Below are positions 1 through 9,630 of a stretch of 43,717 nucleotides of DNA, one piece after another (the first letter of the stretch is position 1; each line of letters opens with the position of its first letter). The notes below the pieces were generated by a model. The model was not told the DNA's origin, did not search any database, and saw only the letters and a list, made by a program, of their open reading frames with translations. The DNA lies in NCBI GenBank assembly GCA_004356105.1, contig SMYC01000079.1:1-43717 (forward strand), in the 5' to 3' direction. Position numbers and translations under genes: made by a program. The stretch comes from Acidobacteriota bacterium (lineage in GTDB: Bacteria; Acidobacteriota; Vicinamibacteria; Marinacidobacterales; SMYC01).

Positions 1-65
1 AGCATGGCGGCGGAGTTTGCCTTTCCGCTCCCTGATCTCAAGCGGGAGCTCCCCCTGTGACCGCG

Positions 66-452
66 GCGAGGAGGGCGGGTAAGTCCCTGATTTCAAACGC
101 CGACGGCGGGACAGGCATCGGGCCCGTCTGGAGTCCGAACGGAGACGAGCTTTTCTACCGCAGCGGTGCCAAGATGATGGCTGTGGATATCGACCTCGGC
201 GAGCAACTCATGCTTGGAACCCCGAAGGTCCTTTTCGAGCAGGGTTCCGACTTCGTGAAAGCTTACGATGTAGCGGACGACGGACGTTTCGTGATGGTCC
301 AAGAACGCGAGCGCAATCCTCCGCCAGATCACCTGATCCTCGTCCAACACTTCGCCGAAGAACTGAAGCGGCTCGTCCCCACGGACATGTCCTGCCCGGC
401 CGCGAGCCCCAGGGTTTGGGCTCAGGAGTGCTCTGCCAGGAGCTCGGCGTAG
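66..452 (+). pseudogene. C-terminal tail of a WD40/TolB-like beta-propeller protein (truncated)
   Basis: The translated region contains GPVWSPNGDELFYRSG followed by a second propeller-like strand (AYDVADDGRFVMVQE) and the ending HFAEELKRLVPT. This is the usual end of WD40-like propellers attached to bacterial Ser/Thr kinases in Acidobacteria. No start is convincing: a GTG at 57 opens the frame, but a stop lies in the same frame at 33-35, and the first codons do not resemble the propeller strand expected upstream. The remainder of the gene is therefore absent or out of frame. About 30 bases at the 3' end overlap the end of the convergent NosL-like gene. It is best read as a relic; whether the upstream part exists outside the window cannot be seen. 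Confidence 0.55.
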
Positions 453-901
453 GTCTTGATGTCGCCGCCGTTCTCTTTCTGGAACTTCTGTGCGGCTTCT
501 CTGGATGAAAAGGCGATTAGACTTGGAAGGCAGCGATCCCACGTGACCTCGTACTGTCCGCCGGAGCGATCCTCCCGCACGCTCGCGTGGCTACAGAAGT
601 GCACGGGACTGCCTTCCACAAAATAGGCGACGGCAGCGTCGATGTGCTGTCTCGTATAGAAATCCGTCACCTCCGTCGCCACGACATCGTCTCTGCCCTC
701 CTGAAACCGGAGACCGCACCGGGGACAGCAAACTTCCATCGAGGCGCCGTTTTCGAGATGAATGCGATAGAACGTCTCCTGGTGCATCGAACGGTAGCAG
801 ACGTCGCACGTATCAGGCGCGTCCCACTGATCGTAAAGGACGGCGCCAACCGCCGCCACGAGAGCCAACGCTGCCAGGGACTGCAAGATTCGCTTCGCCA
901 T
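422..901 (-). CDS. NosL-like exported copper-site protein
   Basis: This 159-residue protein starts at the ATG at 901, chosen because GAGGTG sits just upstream; an in-frame extension to 955 lacks such a site. Residues 5-22 form a hydrophobic signal/anchor. The mature part has CDVCYRSMH and EVCCPRCGLRF, then a C-terminal block (PSLIAFSSREAAQKFQKENG) typical of NosL proteins, which bind Cu(I) outside the cytoplasmic membrane. It lies 60 bp downstream of cusA in the same direction, so it probably belongs to the copper-efflux operon as a copper-delivery or sensing accessory. The NosL assignment rests on the C-terminal block and Cys pairs; the exact role is inferred. Confidence 0.65.
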   Translation of the reverse strand: MAKRILQSLAALALVAAVGAVLYDQWDAPDTCDVCYRSMHQETFYRIHLENGASMEVCCPRCGLRFQEGRDDVVATEVTDFYTRQHIDAAVAYFVEGSPVHFCSHASVREDRSGGQYEVTWDRCLPSLIAFSSREAAQKFQKENGGDIKTYAELLAEHS

Positions 902-961
902 GTTTGTCACCTCTTTTACGAAAGAACAACCCTGGGCACGCGCATCGTAACGCAAGTCTCC

Positions 962-3900
962 TCAGCTCGCGACTTCGCCCTCTTCCAACTCTTTCGCCGG
1001 CAGGCGCCACCCTTTCCAGATGTAGTAGATGGCTGGGTAGACGAGGAGAACCACGATGACCGACGTCACCATACCCCCGACCATCGGGGTCGCAATCCGC
1101 TTCATCACATCTGAACCGGAGCCGTGGCTCCACAATATCGGAAGGAGGCCCGCCATGGTCGCGATGGCCGTCATGAGCTTGGGTCGGACGCGGGTCACCG
1201 CTCCGTAATACACCGCGTCCACGAGGTCCTGCTTGTGGCGCATCACACCGTTTCTTACAGCATCGTTGTACGCGACTTGGAGGTAGAGGAGCATGACGAC
1301 GCCGGTCTCCGCGCTGACACCGGCGAGGGCGATGATCCCGACCCAGACCGCGACGCTCAGGTTGTAGTCCAAGAAGTACATCAGCCAGAACGCGCCGATG
1401 AGAGCGAACGGCACCGCCAGAAGAACGACGAGGGTCTCGAAGATGGACCTCGTGTTCGTATAGATGATCACGAAGATGATCATGAGCGTCAGAGGGATGA
1501 CCCGTTTGAGGCGCGCCTCCGCACGCACCATGTACTCGTACTGCCCGCTCCAGCCTATGCTGTAGCCTTCCGGGATGTCCACGTTCTCCGCGACCGCCTG
1601 CTGGGCCATTTTCACGTAGGTACCGACATCGATACCGGTGATATCCACATAGATCCACGCGTTCGGGCGCGAGTTCTCACTCTTGATCGCAGGAGGTCCC
1701 TTGGTGATGGTGAGCTCCGTCAATTGGCCGAGCGGGATGTGTTGTCCCGTCGGTGTAGGGACGAGAATGTTCTTCAGTGCCGGCAAGTTATGGCGGAGCT
1801 CGCGCTTGTAGCGCAGATTGACCGGATAGCGCTCGAGCCCTTCCACGGTGGTCGTGATGTTCATCCCGCCGATCGCCGACTGTATGACATCCTGTACGTC
1901 ACCCACCGTCAGCCCGTAACGCGCGATCTCGTCGCGCCGGATGTTGAAGTTCAAGTAGTTCCCGCCCATGACGCGCTCGGCGTAGACCGAGAGCGTTCCC
2001 GGTACGCGGCTTATCACCGACTCGATTTCCTTGCCGATATCCTGCAGTCGCGTGAGATCGGGTCCCGCCACCTTGATCCCAACCGGTGTCTTGATCCCGG
2101 TGGACAGCATGTCGATCCGTGTCTTGATGGGCATGGTCCAAGCGTTGGTCAGCCCGGGGAACTGAAGGGCTTGGTTCATCTCGTCGGTGAGCTTTTCGAC
2201 CGTCATTCCCGGACGCCACTCGGATTCCGGCTTCAAGGTAATGGTGGTCTCGATCATGGATAACGGCGCGGGGTCCGTGGCGGTCTCCGCGCGCCCGACC
2301 TTACCGAAGACTTGCTGGACTTCGGGAAACTGGGCGATGATCTTGTCCGTCTGTTGAAGGAGCTCCCTCGCCTTCGTGATGGAGATGCCCGGGAAAGTCG
2401 TGGGCATGTAGAGCAGATCGCCTTCCCACAACGGCGGCATGAACTCGGAGCCCAGCCGGCGCAGGGGTACGATCATGCTGGCCATGAGAAGCGTGGCCAC
2501 GAGAAGCACGGACCATTTGAAGCGCAGAACGAAGTGCAGGATCGGATCGTAGACGTAAATCAGAAAACGGCTGATCGGGTTCTCGTGCTCGCTTCGAATC
2601 CTGCCGCGGATCCAATAACCCATGAGCACCGGGACGAGAGTGACGGAAAGGATGGACGCCGCCGCCATCGAGTAGGTCTTGGTAAAAGCGAGCGGCTTGA
2701 AAAGCCTTCCTTCCTGAGCCTCCAGGGTGAAGACGGGGACGAAGGAGACGGTGATCACGAGAAGAGCGTAAAAGAGCGTGGGCCCCACTTCTTTCGCGGC
2801 GTTCGCAATGATCTCCCAATGCTCCTTCTTTCCCTTGTCGCGCTCGAGATGCTTGTGCGCGTTCTCGATCATGACGAGCGCGGCATCCACCATGGCGCCG
2901 ATCGCGATCGCGATCCCTCCGAGCGACATGATGTTGGCATTGAGACCCTGCTGGCGCATGACGATAAACGCCATCAAGATGGCGATCGGAAGCGTCAGGA
3001 TGGCGACGAGCGCGGAGCGGACGTGAAAGAGAAAGACGATGCAGACGAGCGCGACGACGAGACCTTCCTCGAGGAGCTTTTGTGCGAGGTACTTGACGGA
3101 TCTCTCGATTAGCCCCGATCGATCGTAGACGGTCACGATCTCGACGTCGTCGGGCAGGCCCGCTTTGAGCTCCTCGAGCTTGGCCTTCACATCCTGGATG
3201 ACCTCGTAGGCATTGGCGCCGTGCCGGACGATGATGATGCCGCCGACAACCTCTCCTTCGCCGTTCAGCTCGGCGAGGCCCCGGCGCATCTCGGGCCCTC
3301 GTTGCACGGTGCCCACATCCCTCAAGAGAATGGGTGTACCGGTCTTGTCCACTCCGAGCGCGATGCCCTTGATGTCGTCGACGTTCCGGATATAGCCCTC
3401 GCCCCGGATCATGAACTCGGTCTCCGACATTTCCAGGACGCGACCTCCTACGTCGTTGTTACTTCTTTGGATCGCCCTTCGAATCTTGGAAATAGAAATG
3501 TCGTAGGCCCGGAGCTTGTTGGGGTCGACGGTAACCTGGTATTGCTTGACGAAGCCGCCAATGCTCGCCACTTCGGAGACGCCCTGAACGGCGGTGAGCT
3601 CGTACTTCAAGAACCAGTCCTGAATGCTGCGCAAATCCCCCAGGCTTCGTTCCTTGGACTTCAGGGCGTACATGAAGGCCCAGCCCACGCCGGTCGCGTC
3701 GGGCCCGAGAGTAGGGCTGACTCCTTGTGGAAGGGATCCGCTCACGTAGTTCATGTACTCGAGCACGCGGCTCCTCGCCCAGTACATGTCTGTTCCGTCT
3801 TCGAAGATGATGTAGACGAACGAGAGCCCGAAAAAGGAGTATCCGCGCACAACTTTCGCAAAAGGGACAGAGAGCATTCGTGTCGTGATGGGATAGGTGA

Positions 3901-4093
3901 TCTGATCCTCGACGACCTGCGGCGCCTGCCCTGGATATTCCGTGAAGACGATCACCTGTACGTCGGAGAGATCCGGTATAGCATCGAGCGGCGTGTTTCG
4001 GACGGCGGCAAGTCCCATGAGAGACACGAACGCCGAGCCCAGGATGACCGTGAACTTGTTCGCGATGGACCAGTCGATGATCTTCTCTAACAT
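962..4093 (-). CDS. cusA: CusA-type Cu(I)/Ag(I) RND efflux pump
   Basis: This full-length heavy-metal RND pump (1043 aa) exports monovalent copper or silver across the inner membrane and periplasm using the proton gradient. The three methionines of the CusA metal site are present at the expected 50- and 49-residue spacing: M563 (GDLLYMP), M613 (APLSM) and M662 (RIDMLSTG). The proton-relay aspartate falls in GAMVDAALVMIENAHK (D403). Twelve membrane segments are arranged as TM1, a large periplasmic loop, TM2-6, a second loop and the rest. It starts 14 bp after cusB and forms one transcription unit with cusC and cusB. The Met triad argues for Cu/Ag rather than the Zn/Co/Cd of CzcA. Confidence 0.95.
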   Translation of the reverse strand: MLEKIIDWSIANKFTVILGSAFVSLMGLAAVRNTPLDAIPDLSDVQVIVFTEYPGQAPQVVEDQITYPITTRMLSVPFAKVVRGYSFFGLSFVYIIFEDGTDMYWARSRVLEYMNYVSGSLPQGVSPTLGPDATGVGWAFMYALKSKERSLGDLRSIQDWFLKYELTAVQGVSEVASIGGFVKQYQVTVDPNKLRAYDISISKIRRAIQRSNNDVGGRVLEMSETEFMIRGEGYIRNVDDIKGIALGVDKTGTPILLRDVGTVQRGPEMRRGLAELNGEGEVVGGIIIVRHGANAYEVIQDVKAKLEELKAGLPDDVEIVTVYDRSGLIERSVKYLAQKLLEEGLVVALVCIVFLFHVRSALVAILTLPIAILMAFIVMRQQGLNANIMSLGGIAIAIGAMVDAALVMIENAHKHLERDKGKKEHWEIIANAAKEVGPTLFYALLVITVSFVPVFTLEAQEGRLFKPLAFTKTYSMAAASILSVTLVPVLMGYWIRGRIRSEHENPISRFLIYVYDPILHFVLRFKWSVLLVATLLMASMIVPLRRLGSEFMPPLWEGDLLYMPTTFPGISITKARELLQQTDKIIAQFPEVQQVFGKVGRAETATDPAPLSMIETTITLKPESEWRPGMTVEKLTDEMNQALQFPGLTNAWTMPIKTRIDMLSTGIKTPVGIKVAGPDLTRLQDIGKEIESVISRVPGTLSVYAERVMGGNYLNFNIRRDEIARYGLTVGDVQDVIQSAIGGMNITTTVEGLERYPVNLRYKRELRHNLPALKNILVPTPTGQHIPLGQLTELTITKGPPAIKSENSRPNAWIYVDITGIDVGTYVKMAQQAVAENVDIPEGYSIGWSGQYEYMVRAEARLKRVIPLTLMIIFVIIYTNTRSIFETLVVLLAVPFALIGAFWLMYFLDYNLSVAVWVGIIALAGVSAETGVVMLLYLQVAYNDAVRNGVMRHKQDLVDAVYYGAVTRVRPKLMTAIATMAGLLPILWSHGSGSDVMKRIATPMVGGMVTSVIVVLLVYPAIYYIWKGWRLPAKELEEGEVAS

Positions 4094-4107
4094 TCGGACC
4101 TAGACCC

Positions 4108-5436
4108 TTATCGGCCGCTTTCCGATATCATCTTGCGGATGGCTTCCTGCAGGTTGCTCTCCGAGGCGATGAGAAATTGCGCCGAGACGACCACGACATC
4201 CCCGTCCTCGAGCCCGTCCCTGACTTCCCACAGGCCACTTCCGTTGACGCCCAGCGTCACTTCGGCGACTCGAAATCTGCCGTTGCCCAGATCTAGAACG
4301 ATGACGTTCCGCTCGCCGCTATGGATGACGGCTTCTTCCGGTACAGCGAGAACGTTTCGCGCCGCCGGCACGTCGAAGGTCACGTTGGCGTACATCCCGG
4401 CGCGGAGCCGCTGGCCTGGATTTTGAAGCTCGATGGACACCTTCATCGTGCGCGTCTTTTCGTTGAAGAAAGGGTAGAGGTAGCGGACCCGGCCCACATA
4501 TTGCCTCCCTGGCTCGTAAGGAAGCTCTACCTCGGCTCGTTGTCCAAGCTTCATCCAAGGGACCTGATTCTCGAAGATCTCCACCACCAGCCAGATCGTC
4601 GACAGGTCCGCGATCTTATAGAGGTTCATCCCGGCCTTGACGAACATCCCCTCGAGGGCCTGGTCCATCTTCTCGACAACGATGCCGCCCACGGGAGCAA
4701 CGACGGAGAGTGTCCTGCTGAGCTCTCCGCGCTTTTCGAGCTCCTCAATCTGCTCGTCCATGATGTCCCAATAGCCGAGGCGCTCGCGCGCGGAAGCCAC
4801 GAGGGATTCAGCCCTGGCCGCGATGTCCGGATAATCCGTGTCCGCCATGCGACGCGCGTACTGAAGCGCCTGCAAATATTCCTTTTGTGTCGTCACGAGC
4901 TGAGGGCTATAGATTTCGAAGAGCTTCTGACCTTTTTCGATCGGCTCACCGATGTAGTTCACATAGACGGTCTCGATCCAGCCGTCGTACTTCGTATTCA
5001 CCCACGCGATCTGACTGTCGTCATAGGTCAGGGTTCCGATCGTTCGAATCGTGAAAGGGATGTCGACCCGCTCGATCTCGAGCGATTGCACGCCGATGTT
5101 CTGCACGAAGACAGGATCGATCCGGATCGTACCTTCAGGGACTTCATCGACTTCGTCCTCGTAGACGGGGATGAGGTCCATTCCCATTGGGGACTTCCCG
5201 GGCTTGTCCATGATGAAGGTCGGGTCCATGGGTGCTTGCCAATACTTGATCTTGCGCTCACCCTCCGGCGCTCCGTCCTCGCTCATCGCCATTTCCGGAC
5301 CGTCTTCGCCGAGCACACTCCGTTCCACCGGGCTCAACCATGTCCACTCGAAAGGATTGACCACCACGAACAGCGTGAGGCCGATGCCGGAAGCAAAAGC
5401 AACGAGTAAGCCGACTATCTTCATGGGTGAGCTCAT
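4108..5436 (-). CDS. cusB: CusB-type periplasmic adaptor (membrane fusion protein)
   Basis: This 442-aa adaptor links the CusA pump to the CusC channel. An N-terminal membrane anchor (about residues 5-27) is followed by the heavy-metal-binding motif of CusB (IKYWQAPMDP, then KPGKSPMGMDLIPVYED at roughly 63-92), whose methionines pass Cu(I) to the pump. Next come barrel-sandwich, alpha-hairpin (about 165-250) and beta-barrel domains typical of HlyD-family adaptors. Its ATG overlaps the stop of cusC by 4 bases (ATGA), which indicates translational coupling, and cusA follows 14 bp later. All parts appear intact. Confidence 0.93.
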   Translation of the reverse strand: MSSPMKIVGLLVAFASGIGLTLFVVVNPFEWTWLSPVERSVLGEDGPEMAMSEDGAPEGERKIKYWQAPMDPTFIMDKPGKSPMGMDLIPVYEDEVDEVPEGTIRIDPVFVQNIGVQSLEIERVDIPFTIRTIGTLTYDDSQIAWVNTKYDGWIETVYVNYIGEPIEKGQKLFEIYSPQLVTTQKEYLQALQYARRMADTDYPDIAARAESLVASARERLGYWDIMDEQIEELEKRGELSRTLSVVAPVGGIVVEKMDQALEGMFVKAGMNLYKIADLSTIWLVVEIFENQVPWMKLGQRAEVELPYEPGRQYVGRVRYLYPFFNEKTRTMKVSIELQNPGQRLRAGMYANVTFDVPAARNVLAVPEEAVIHSGERNVIVLDLGNGRFRVAEVTLGVNGSGLWEVRDGLEDGDVVVVSAQFLIASESNLQEAIRKMISESGR

Positions 5437-6788
5437 CTCGGGAATCGGGTTCCAATGGCACGTTCCAAATTTGCGAGAGCGTTCAACAGATCGGAATGAT
5501 AGCGCGCGTTCACGATACGCACATTGAGAAGAACGCGCTCGCTGTCGAGAAGATCGAGCACGCCCAGCTGGCCTGTTCCGTACGCGGCCTCCGTCGCGCG
5601 TAGCGTCTCTTCGGCCTGTAAAATCAACACGTCTTCGAAGAGCCGGAGTTGCTCTTCGAGCGTCTCTATCCGAACGACTTGATCCCGAATCGAGAAATCC
5701 ATTTCGTTTCGCACGTTGGCGTAGCTGCTTCGCTCCGCCAAAAGCGTCTCGCTCGCTTCGCGCATCGCGGCATCGTACTTGTCACGCCAAATCGGTATGT
5801 TGATGCCCGCGGAGATACTCACCGCGTTCTTGCCATTGTCGGGTGGTGGGAGCTCGATGCCCGCTGGATCGCTCCTTCCCCCGACGTTGACGAACGCTAC
5901 GCCGAGGAAGAAATTGGGCCAGTAGGACGTCTTCGCCAGGTCGATGGTCCTCTCACTCCTTTCGATGCGCTTCTCCGCGGCCTTGAGCTCCTGGCGGTTC
6001 TGGTCCCCGAGCCTATAGAGCTGCTCCAAGTCGAGGTCGACCTCGGGAAGGCGCAGGACACCCGCCGGCGGTAGGGCGCTCTGGGGTGGGCGGTCCATCA
6101 GAGTATTCAGCCTTGCCTCTAACGAGGTTCGTTGCTGCGCGAGAATGTCGAGTCGGTTGAGGACCCGTGTAATCTCGGCCTGGATCTTGATGACGGCATG
6201 CTGCAAGCCCTGACCGGTCGCGTAGCGTGTTTGAGCGAGCTCTTCGTAGTGCTCGAGTAGAGATTGCTCTTCGCGGGTGATCGCGATGGCCGCGTCCACG
6301 TAAGCAAAGTCGTAGAAGGCGCGTTTCACTTGCACGACAATTTCCTGCTGGGTTGCGCGATAGAGCTCGAAAAGCGATAGCGCTTCCTGCGTCGCTACCT
6401 TGCCATGTAGCTTGAGCTTTCCGAACCAGGGGAACGCCTGGGACAGCATATAGGTGTTCAGCTGCGGCCCGACGCGCGTCTCGACGCTCCGGATGGCCTG
6501 AGAGAAGCTGAAGACCGGGTCCGGAAGCGTGCTCACTTGAGGCACTCTTGCGAGCGCCGCGCCGTAGCGAGCGAGCCTCTCACGAGCGGCCGGGCTCCTA
6601 TCGAGCGCTTCGTTGATATAGCCGCGCAGCGCCTCTTCCGGAGCATAGAAGTCGGGAGGGCCGCTCGATCCGGCGTCTTCGACCTGTACTTGCGCCGGCT
6701 GGTCTCGAGCGTGCCCGGCTGCGACTGCTTTCAGACCATTCGAGAACATGAGAATGCCGACTAGCGCCACCACATTCCTTCTCTTCAA
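5433..6788 (-). CDS. cusC: CusC/TolC-family outer-membrane efflux channel
   Basis: This 451-aa outer-membrane factor is the first gene of the efflux operon. A signal peptide covers about residues 1-24. Two OEP repeats with long helical stretches follow (about 55-240 and 250-445), including SQAFPWFGKLKLHGK near the first coiled coil. No lipobox Cys is seen, unlike E. coli CusC. The start is a TTG, supported by AAGGAG eight bases upstream; no better ATG exists nearby. It forms the trans-periplasmic duct with the CusB and CusA homologues. The 112-bp region upstream is shared with a divergent gene and should hold the operon promoter, although no consensus -35/-10 was picked out. Confidence 0.92.
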   Translation of the reverse strand: MKRRNVVALVGILMFSNGLKAVAAGHARDQPAQVQVEDAGSSGPPDFYAPEEALRGYINEALDRSPAARERLARYGAALARVPQVSTLPDPVFSFSQAIRSVETRVGPQLNTYMLSQAFPWFGKLKLHGKVATQEALSLFELYRATQQEIVVQVKRAFYDFAYVDAAIAITREEQSLLEHYEELAQTRYATGQGLQHAVIKIQAEITRVLNRLDILAQQRTSLEARLNTLMDRPPQSALPPAGVLRLPEVDLDLEQLYRLGDQNRQELKAAEKRIERSERTIDLAKTSYWPNFFLGVAFVNVGGRSDPAGIELPPPDNGKNAVSISAGINIPIWRDKYDAAMREASETLLAERSSYANVRNEMDFSIRDQVVRIETLEEQLRLFEDVLILQAEETLRATEAAYGTGQLGVLDLLDSERVLLNVRIVNARYHSDLLNALANLERAIGTRFPR

Positions 6789-6900
6789 CGTGTTCTGCTC
6801 CTTCTGCCGCGTTACGGCTCACCGCTCGTCTACAACTTACCGCAACAAGCGAGCCAGGTTGGTCGCGAGAGATTCTGTCCAAAAGCTTCGTTAAAACGAT

Positions 6901-9063
6901 ATGCTACAGCGTATTGACCACTTTCGTCTGGGCATGGTTTCGGTTCGGAGTCGCGGGCTACTGCTGAGCGTGAGATCCGCGGGATTCTGCGCGCTGATTG
7001 TTCTCGCGGCTCACGCCGTATCGGCGGATGACGTTCGTCCCGTCCAACTGCAGCTTCGCGAGCAAGAGCCCGGTCTTTTTCTCGCGCAGTGGCAGGTGCC
7101 GCAGATCATCCCCGTTCGAGCGGCGCCGAAGCCCGTTCTTCCCCAGGGCTGCGTTGCGGAAGGGGAGCTCTCGGTGCGAGAGCAACCCGGGACCTGGGTA
7201 TTTCGACAAGCGTTTCGCTGTCCCGCCGGGCTCGAAGGGCAAGAGGTCGGGATCGATTTCCCCTTCGTGAACCCGAACATTTCTACAATTTTGCGCGTGG
7301 AGCTTCTTTCCGGCGAGAGCTACGCTCACCTATTTCCTTCGGGGGAAGAGATCTGGCGTCTTCCCGAGGGCACCGCGCTCGGTGCGTCCCTCCGAGACGC
7401 TCGGAACGGCGTCCTCTTCGGTATCCGTCATGTCTTCGAGAGCTTTGTCCACGTCGCGCTCGTCGTGGTTTTCGCGCTTCTTGGAAGCCGAGTGCTGGTG
7501 GGCGGTTTTCTCGCGGGCCAGCTCGGCGCGCTCCTCTGCGCGCGCTTGGGGCTCGCGCTCACACCATCGCTCGCGGAGCTCGGCATAGCACTTGCGACCG
7601 TGCTGCTCGCGAACGAGGTGCTCCGTCCGGAAGCCAACCGTCGTCAAGTGCGGGCTTTGGCGCTCGCGGCCGGGTGGGTGCATGGCCTCGGGTTGTTCAC
7701 TCTAGTCCCGGGCGAGCTCGACATCATGCCGATGGTGCTCGCGATCGTGGGGATGGACGCAACGTTCGTCGTGCTCGGCGCTCTCATTGGATGGGCGGCG
7801 GCGCGAGTGGACGCATGGCTTCGCCCGGCCGGCTATGTCGTCGGGGTCATCTCCGTCGCACTCGGCCTCAGTTTTTTCTTCGCGGAGCCGCTCGCGAGCG
7901 TCGAGGCGAGGCTGACTTCACGACTCCCCGCGCTTTCAGGGGGAGTAGCGGAAAGCTCGCGACGCGTGGCTCCGGCATCCGCGGACGCGTCCGTGCAAAG
8001 CTTCGTCACGATAGAGGCATTCGAGACGCGCCACGAGATCTTGCTGCGGTTGCGCGACCTAGACGCTTCTTTGGGGGAGGCGGTCGAGATCGAGGATCAA
8101 GGGCGTGTGAAACAGCGCCTCGCCGAGTCGATCCGGGACTCCGCGTCGATCATCATCGACGGCCGCTCGCGAGACGCGATCATCGATCGCGTCGATTTTG
8201 TGACGGTGGATCGTCAAGGAGTGTTGCCGCGTCTGACGCCGGTGCGCGAGATCGTGGACACAGCCTATATCGGCATCACCTTCGCCTATCCGACTCCGCG
8301 CACACCACGGGACCTGCGACTCGAATGGCGCGGCTTCTCGGAGGCGTTCGCCACGGTTCCCGTGACGCTCGTCGATCCCGAAGCCACTCGCCAAGCCGAG
8401 CTCACCCCGGAAAGCCCCAGCATCACATGGGAGAACACGCTCTCCGAAGAGCCCATCCCGACTGTCTCCGGGGTGCCGGTCGAGCCAACGCAAGTACCGA
8501 TCCCGCTTCTGTCGCTTCCATTTATTGTCGGAGCCCTCTGGCTCGCTTTCAAAAAGCGTGCTTTCGCGCTCGCTCGGGCGTCGTTGATACTAGGCGTGCT
8601 TGCCGGCCCGCTAGGGATGGTGGCGCTTGCGGTCCCATCGTCTTCCGTGCCGTCACCCGGTGGGGCGCGCCGTATTCTTGCGAGCATTCTGCCAAACGTC
8701 TATCGCGCCTTCGAGTTCCGCGAGGAGTCCGCCGCTTATGACCGCTTGGCCGTTAGCGTCACGGGGGAGACCCTGACGGAGGTTTATCTAGAGCACCGCC
8801 GCGCCCTCGAGATGGAAGAGCGTGGTGGGGCCCGAGCGCGGGTCGAGGCCGTCGAAGTCCACGCCGTTGAAAGCGTAGAGCCTTCTGAGCAAGGCGGCTT
8901 CGGCGCCGTGGCGTCGTGGACGGTCGGAGGCACCGTCACGCATTTCGGCCATCGCCATTTCCGAGAGAACCGCTATCGGGCGTTGGTGAGCGTCGTGCCG
9001 GTGGACGACTTGTTCTGGAAAATACGCTCGATCGACATGCTTCAAGAGGAGAGGGTCCGGTGA
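6901..9063 (+). CDS. HupE/UreJ-2-like polytopic membrane protein with large extracytoplasmic domains
   Basis: This 720-aa protein has a signal/anchor near residues 20-42, a beta-rich exported domain to about 170, six membrane segments (about 175-325) and a second exported region. Around 525-580 there are two more membrane segments, followed by a C-terminal soluble domain. The segments carry GIRHVFESFVH and ALAAGWVHGLGLF, the shape of the HupE/UreJ family signatures (GxxHxxxGxDH and GLVHGLGF). HupE/UreJ proteins are linked to nickel or other metal uptake, but key His residues of the first motif are altered here, so transport of a metal is only inferred. It is divergent from the copper operon. 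The start could also be the ATG at 6934, giving a more ordinary signal peptide. Confidence 0.6.
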   Translation: MLQRIDHFRLGMVSVRSRGLLLSVRSAGFCALIVLAAHAVSADDVRPVQLQLREQEPGLFLAQWQVPQIIPVRAAPKPVLPQGCVAEGELSVREQPGTWVFRQAFRCPAGLEGQEVGIDFPFVNPNISTILRVELLSGESYAHLFPSGEEIWRLPEGTALGASLRDARNGVLFGIRHVFESFVHVALVVVFALLGSRVLVGGFLAGQLGALLCARLGLALTPSLAELGIALATVLLANEVLRPEANRRQVRALALAAGWVHGLGLFTLVPGELDIMPMVLAIVGMDATFVVLGALIGWAAARVDAWLRPAGYVVGVISVALGLSFFFAEPLASVEARLTSRLPALSGGVAESSRRVAPASADASVQSFVTIEAFETRHEILLRLRDLDASLGEAVEIEDQGRVKQRLAESIRDSASIIIDGRSRDAIIDRVDFVTVDRQGVLPRLTPVREIVDTAYIGITFAYPTPRTPRDLRLEWRGFSEAFATVPVTLVDPEATRQAELTPESPSITWENTLSEEPIPTVSGVPVEPTQVPIPLLSLPFIVGALWLAFKKRAFALARASLILGVLAGPLGMVALAVPSSSVPSPGGARRILASILPNVYRAFEFREESAAYDRLAVSVTGETLTEVYLEHRRALEMEERGGARARVEAVEVHAVESVEPSEQGGFGAVASWTVGGTVTHFGHRHFRENRYRALVSVVPVDDLFWKIRSIDMLQEERVR

Positions 9064-9119
9064 GGCCGGTGAGGTTTTGTCCTGGAGTTCCTCTTCATTG
9101 AGTGAGACGATAACCCCAC

Positions 9120-9626
9120 ATGCGCCGACAATCTCAACGACAGGCCTTATGGCTCCTTTGCCTCTTGCTCCCGACTACGGTTTTCGCCCAACGGATCCAC
9201 CACGAGGAGCACGAAAGCCGACACGAGATCGCGATCTTCACGGGCGTTACCACCGAGCCCGAACATAACGAGAGCTTCTTCACGATTGGCGGCGAGTACG
9301 AGTTCCGGTTCTTACCGCGCCTCGGGATCTCGGTCGAGCTCGAATATATCAAAGGCCTCGATGCCGGGGTTTTTGCCTTTCCCGTCGTGTTTCACGTTCA
9401 CAAGGGCTTGATGTTCGTGGCCGGTCCAGGTTGGGAGACCTCGCCGCGCGAAATCGAAGCGCTCGGCGATAAGCGCGACTTTCTCTTCCGGGTCGGGGTT
9501 CAGTACAGCTTTCACGTGGGCGGGCGCTTCGCCTTGATGCCAGCTGTGGATTTCGATTTCGTGAAGCGGGAGCACGAGACGGAGAAGCTCTTTGTCTTCG
9601 GCGTGAAGTTCGCGTGGGGCTTGTAG
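9120..9626 (+). CDS. Small outer-membrane beta-barrel protein
   Basis: This 168-aa protein has a signal peptide (about residues 1-23, ending VFAQ). The mature part alternates polar and hydrophobic residues in short strands, with glycine/aspartate turns, and ends in an aromatic/hydrophobic strand (FVFGVKFAWGL), as in eight-stranded barrels. Several His residues follow the cleavage site (RIHHEEHESRHE). It lies 56 bp after the HupE-like gene on the same strand and may be co-transcribed, so it could be the outer-membrane partner of that protein. The ligand is unknown. Confidence 0.6.
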   Translation: MRRQSQRQALWLLCLLLPTTVFAQRIHHEEHESRHEIAIFTGVTTEPEHNESFFTIGGEYEFRFLPRLGISVELEYIKGLDAGVFAFPVVFHVHKGLMFVAGPGWETSPREIEALGDKRDFLFRVGVQYSFHVGGRFALMPAVDFDFVKREHETEKLFVFGVKFAWGL

Positions 9627-9630
9627 CCAG

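Noticed and set aside
1..60. Short plus-strand frame ending at the TGA at 58-60
   Set aside because: Eighteen codons at the window edge with no recognisable motif; could be the tail of anything.
1124..2263. Long plus-strand frame opposite cusA
   Set aside because: Arg/His/Asp-rich, no family features; it is the antisense shadow of an unquestioned pump gene in high-GC DNA.
7089..8741. A 550-codon plus-strand frame overlapping the HupE-like gene
   Set aside because: Arginine- and serine-heavy composition typical of a shifted frame; the HupE-like frame has signal, helices and family motifs.
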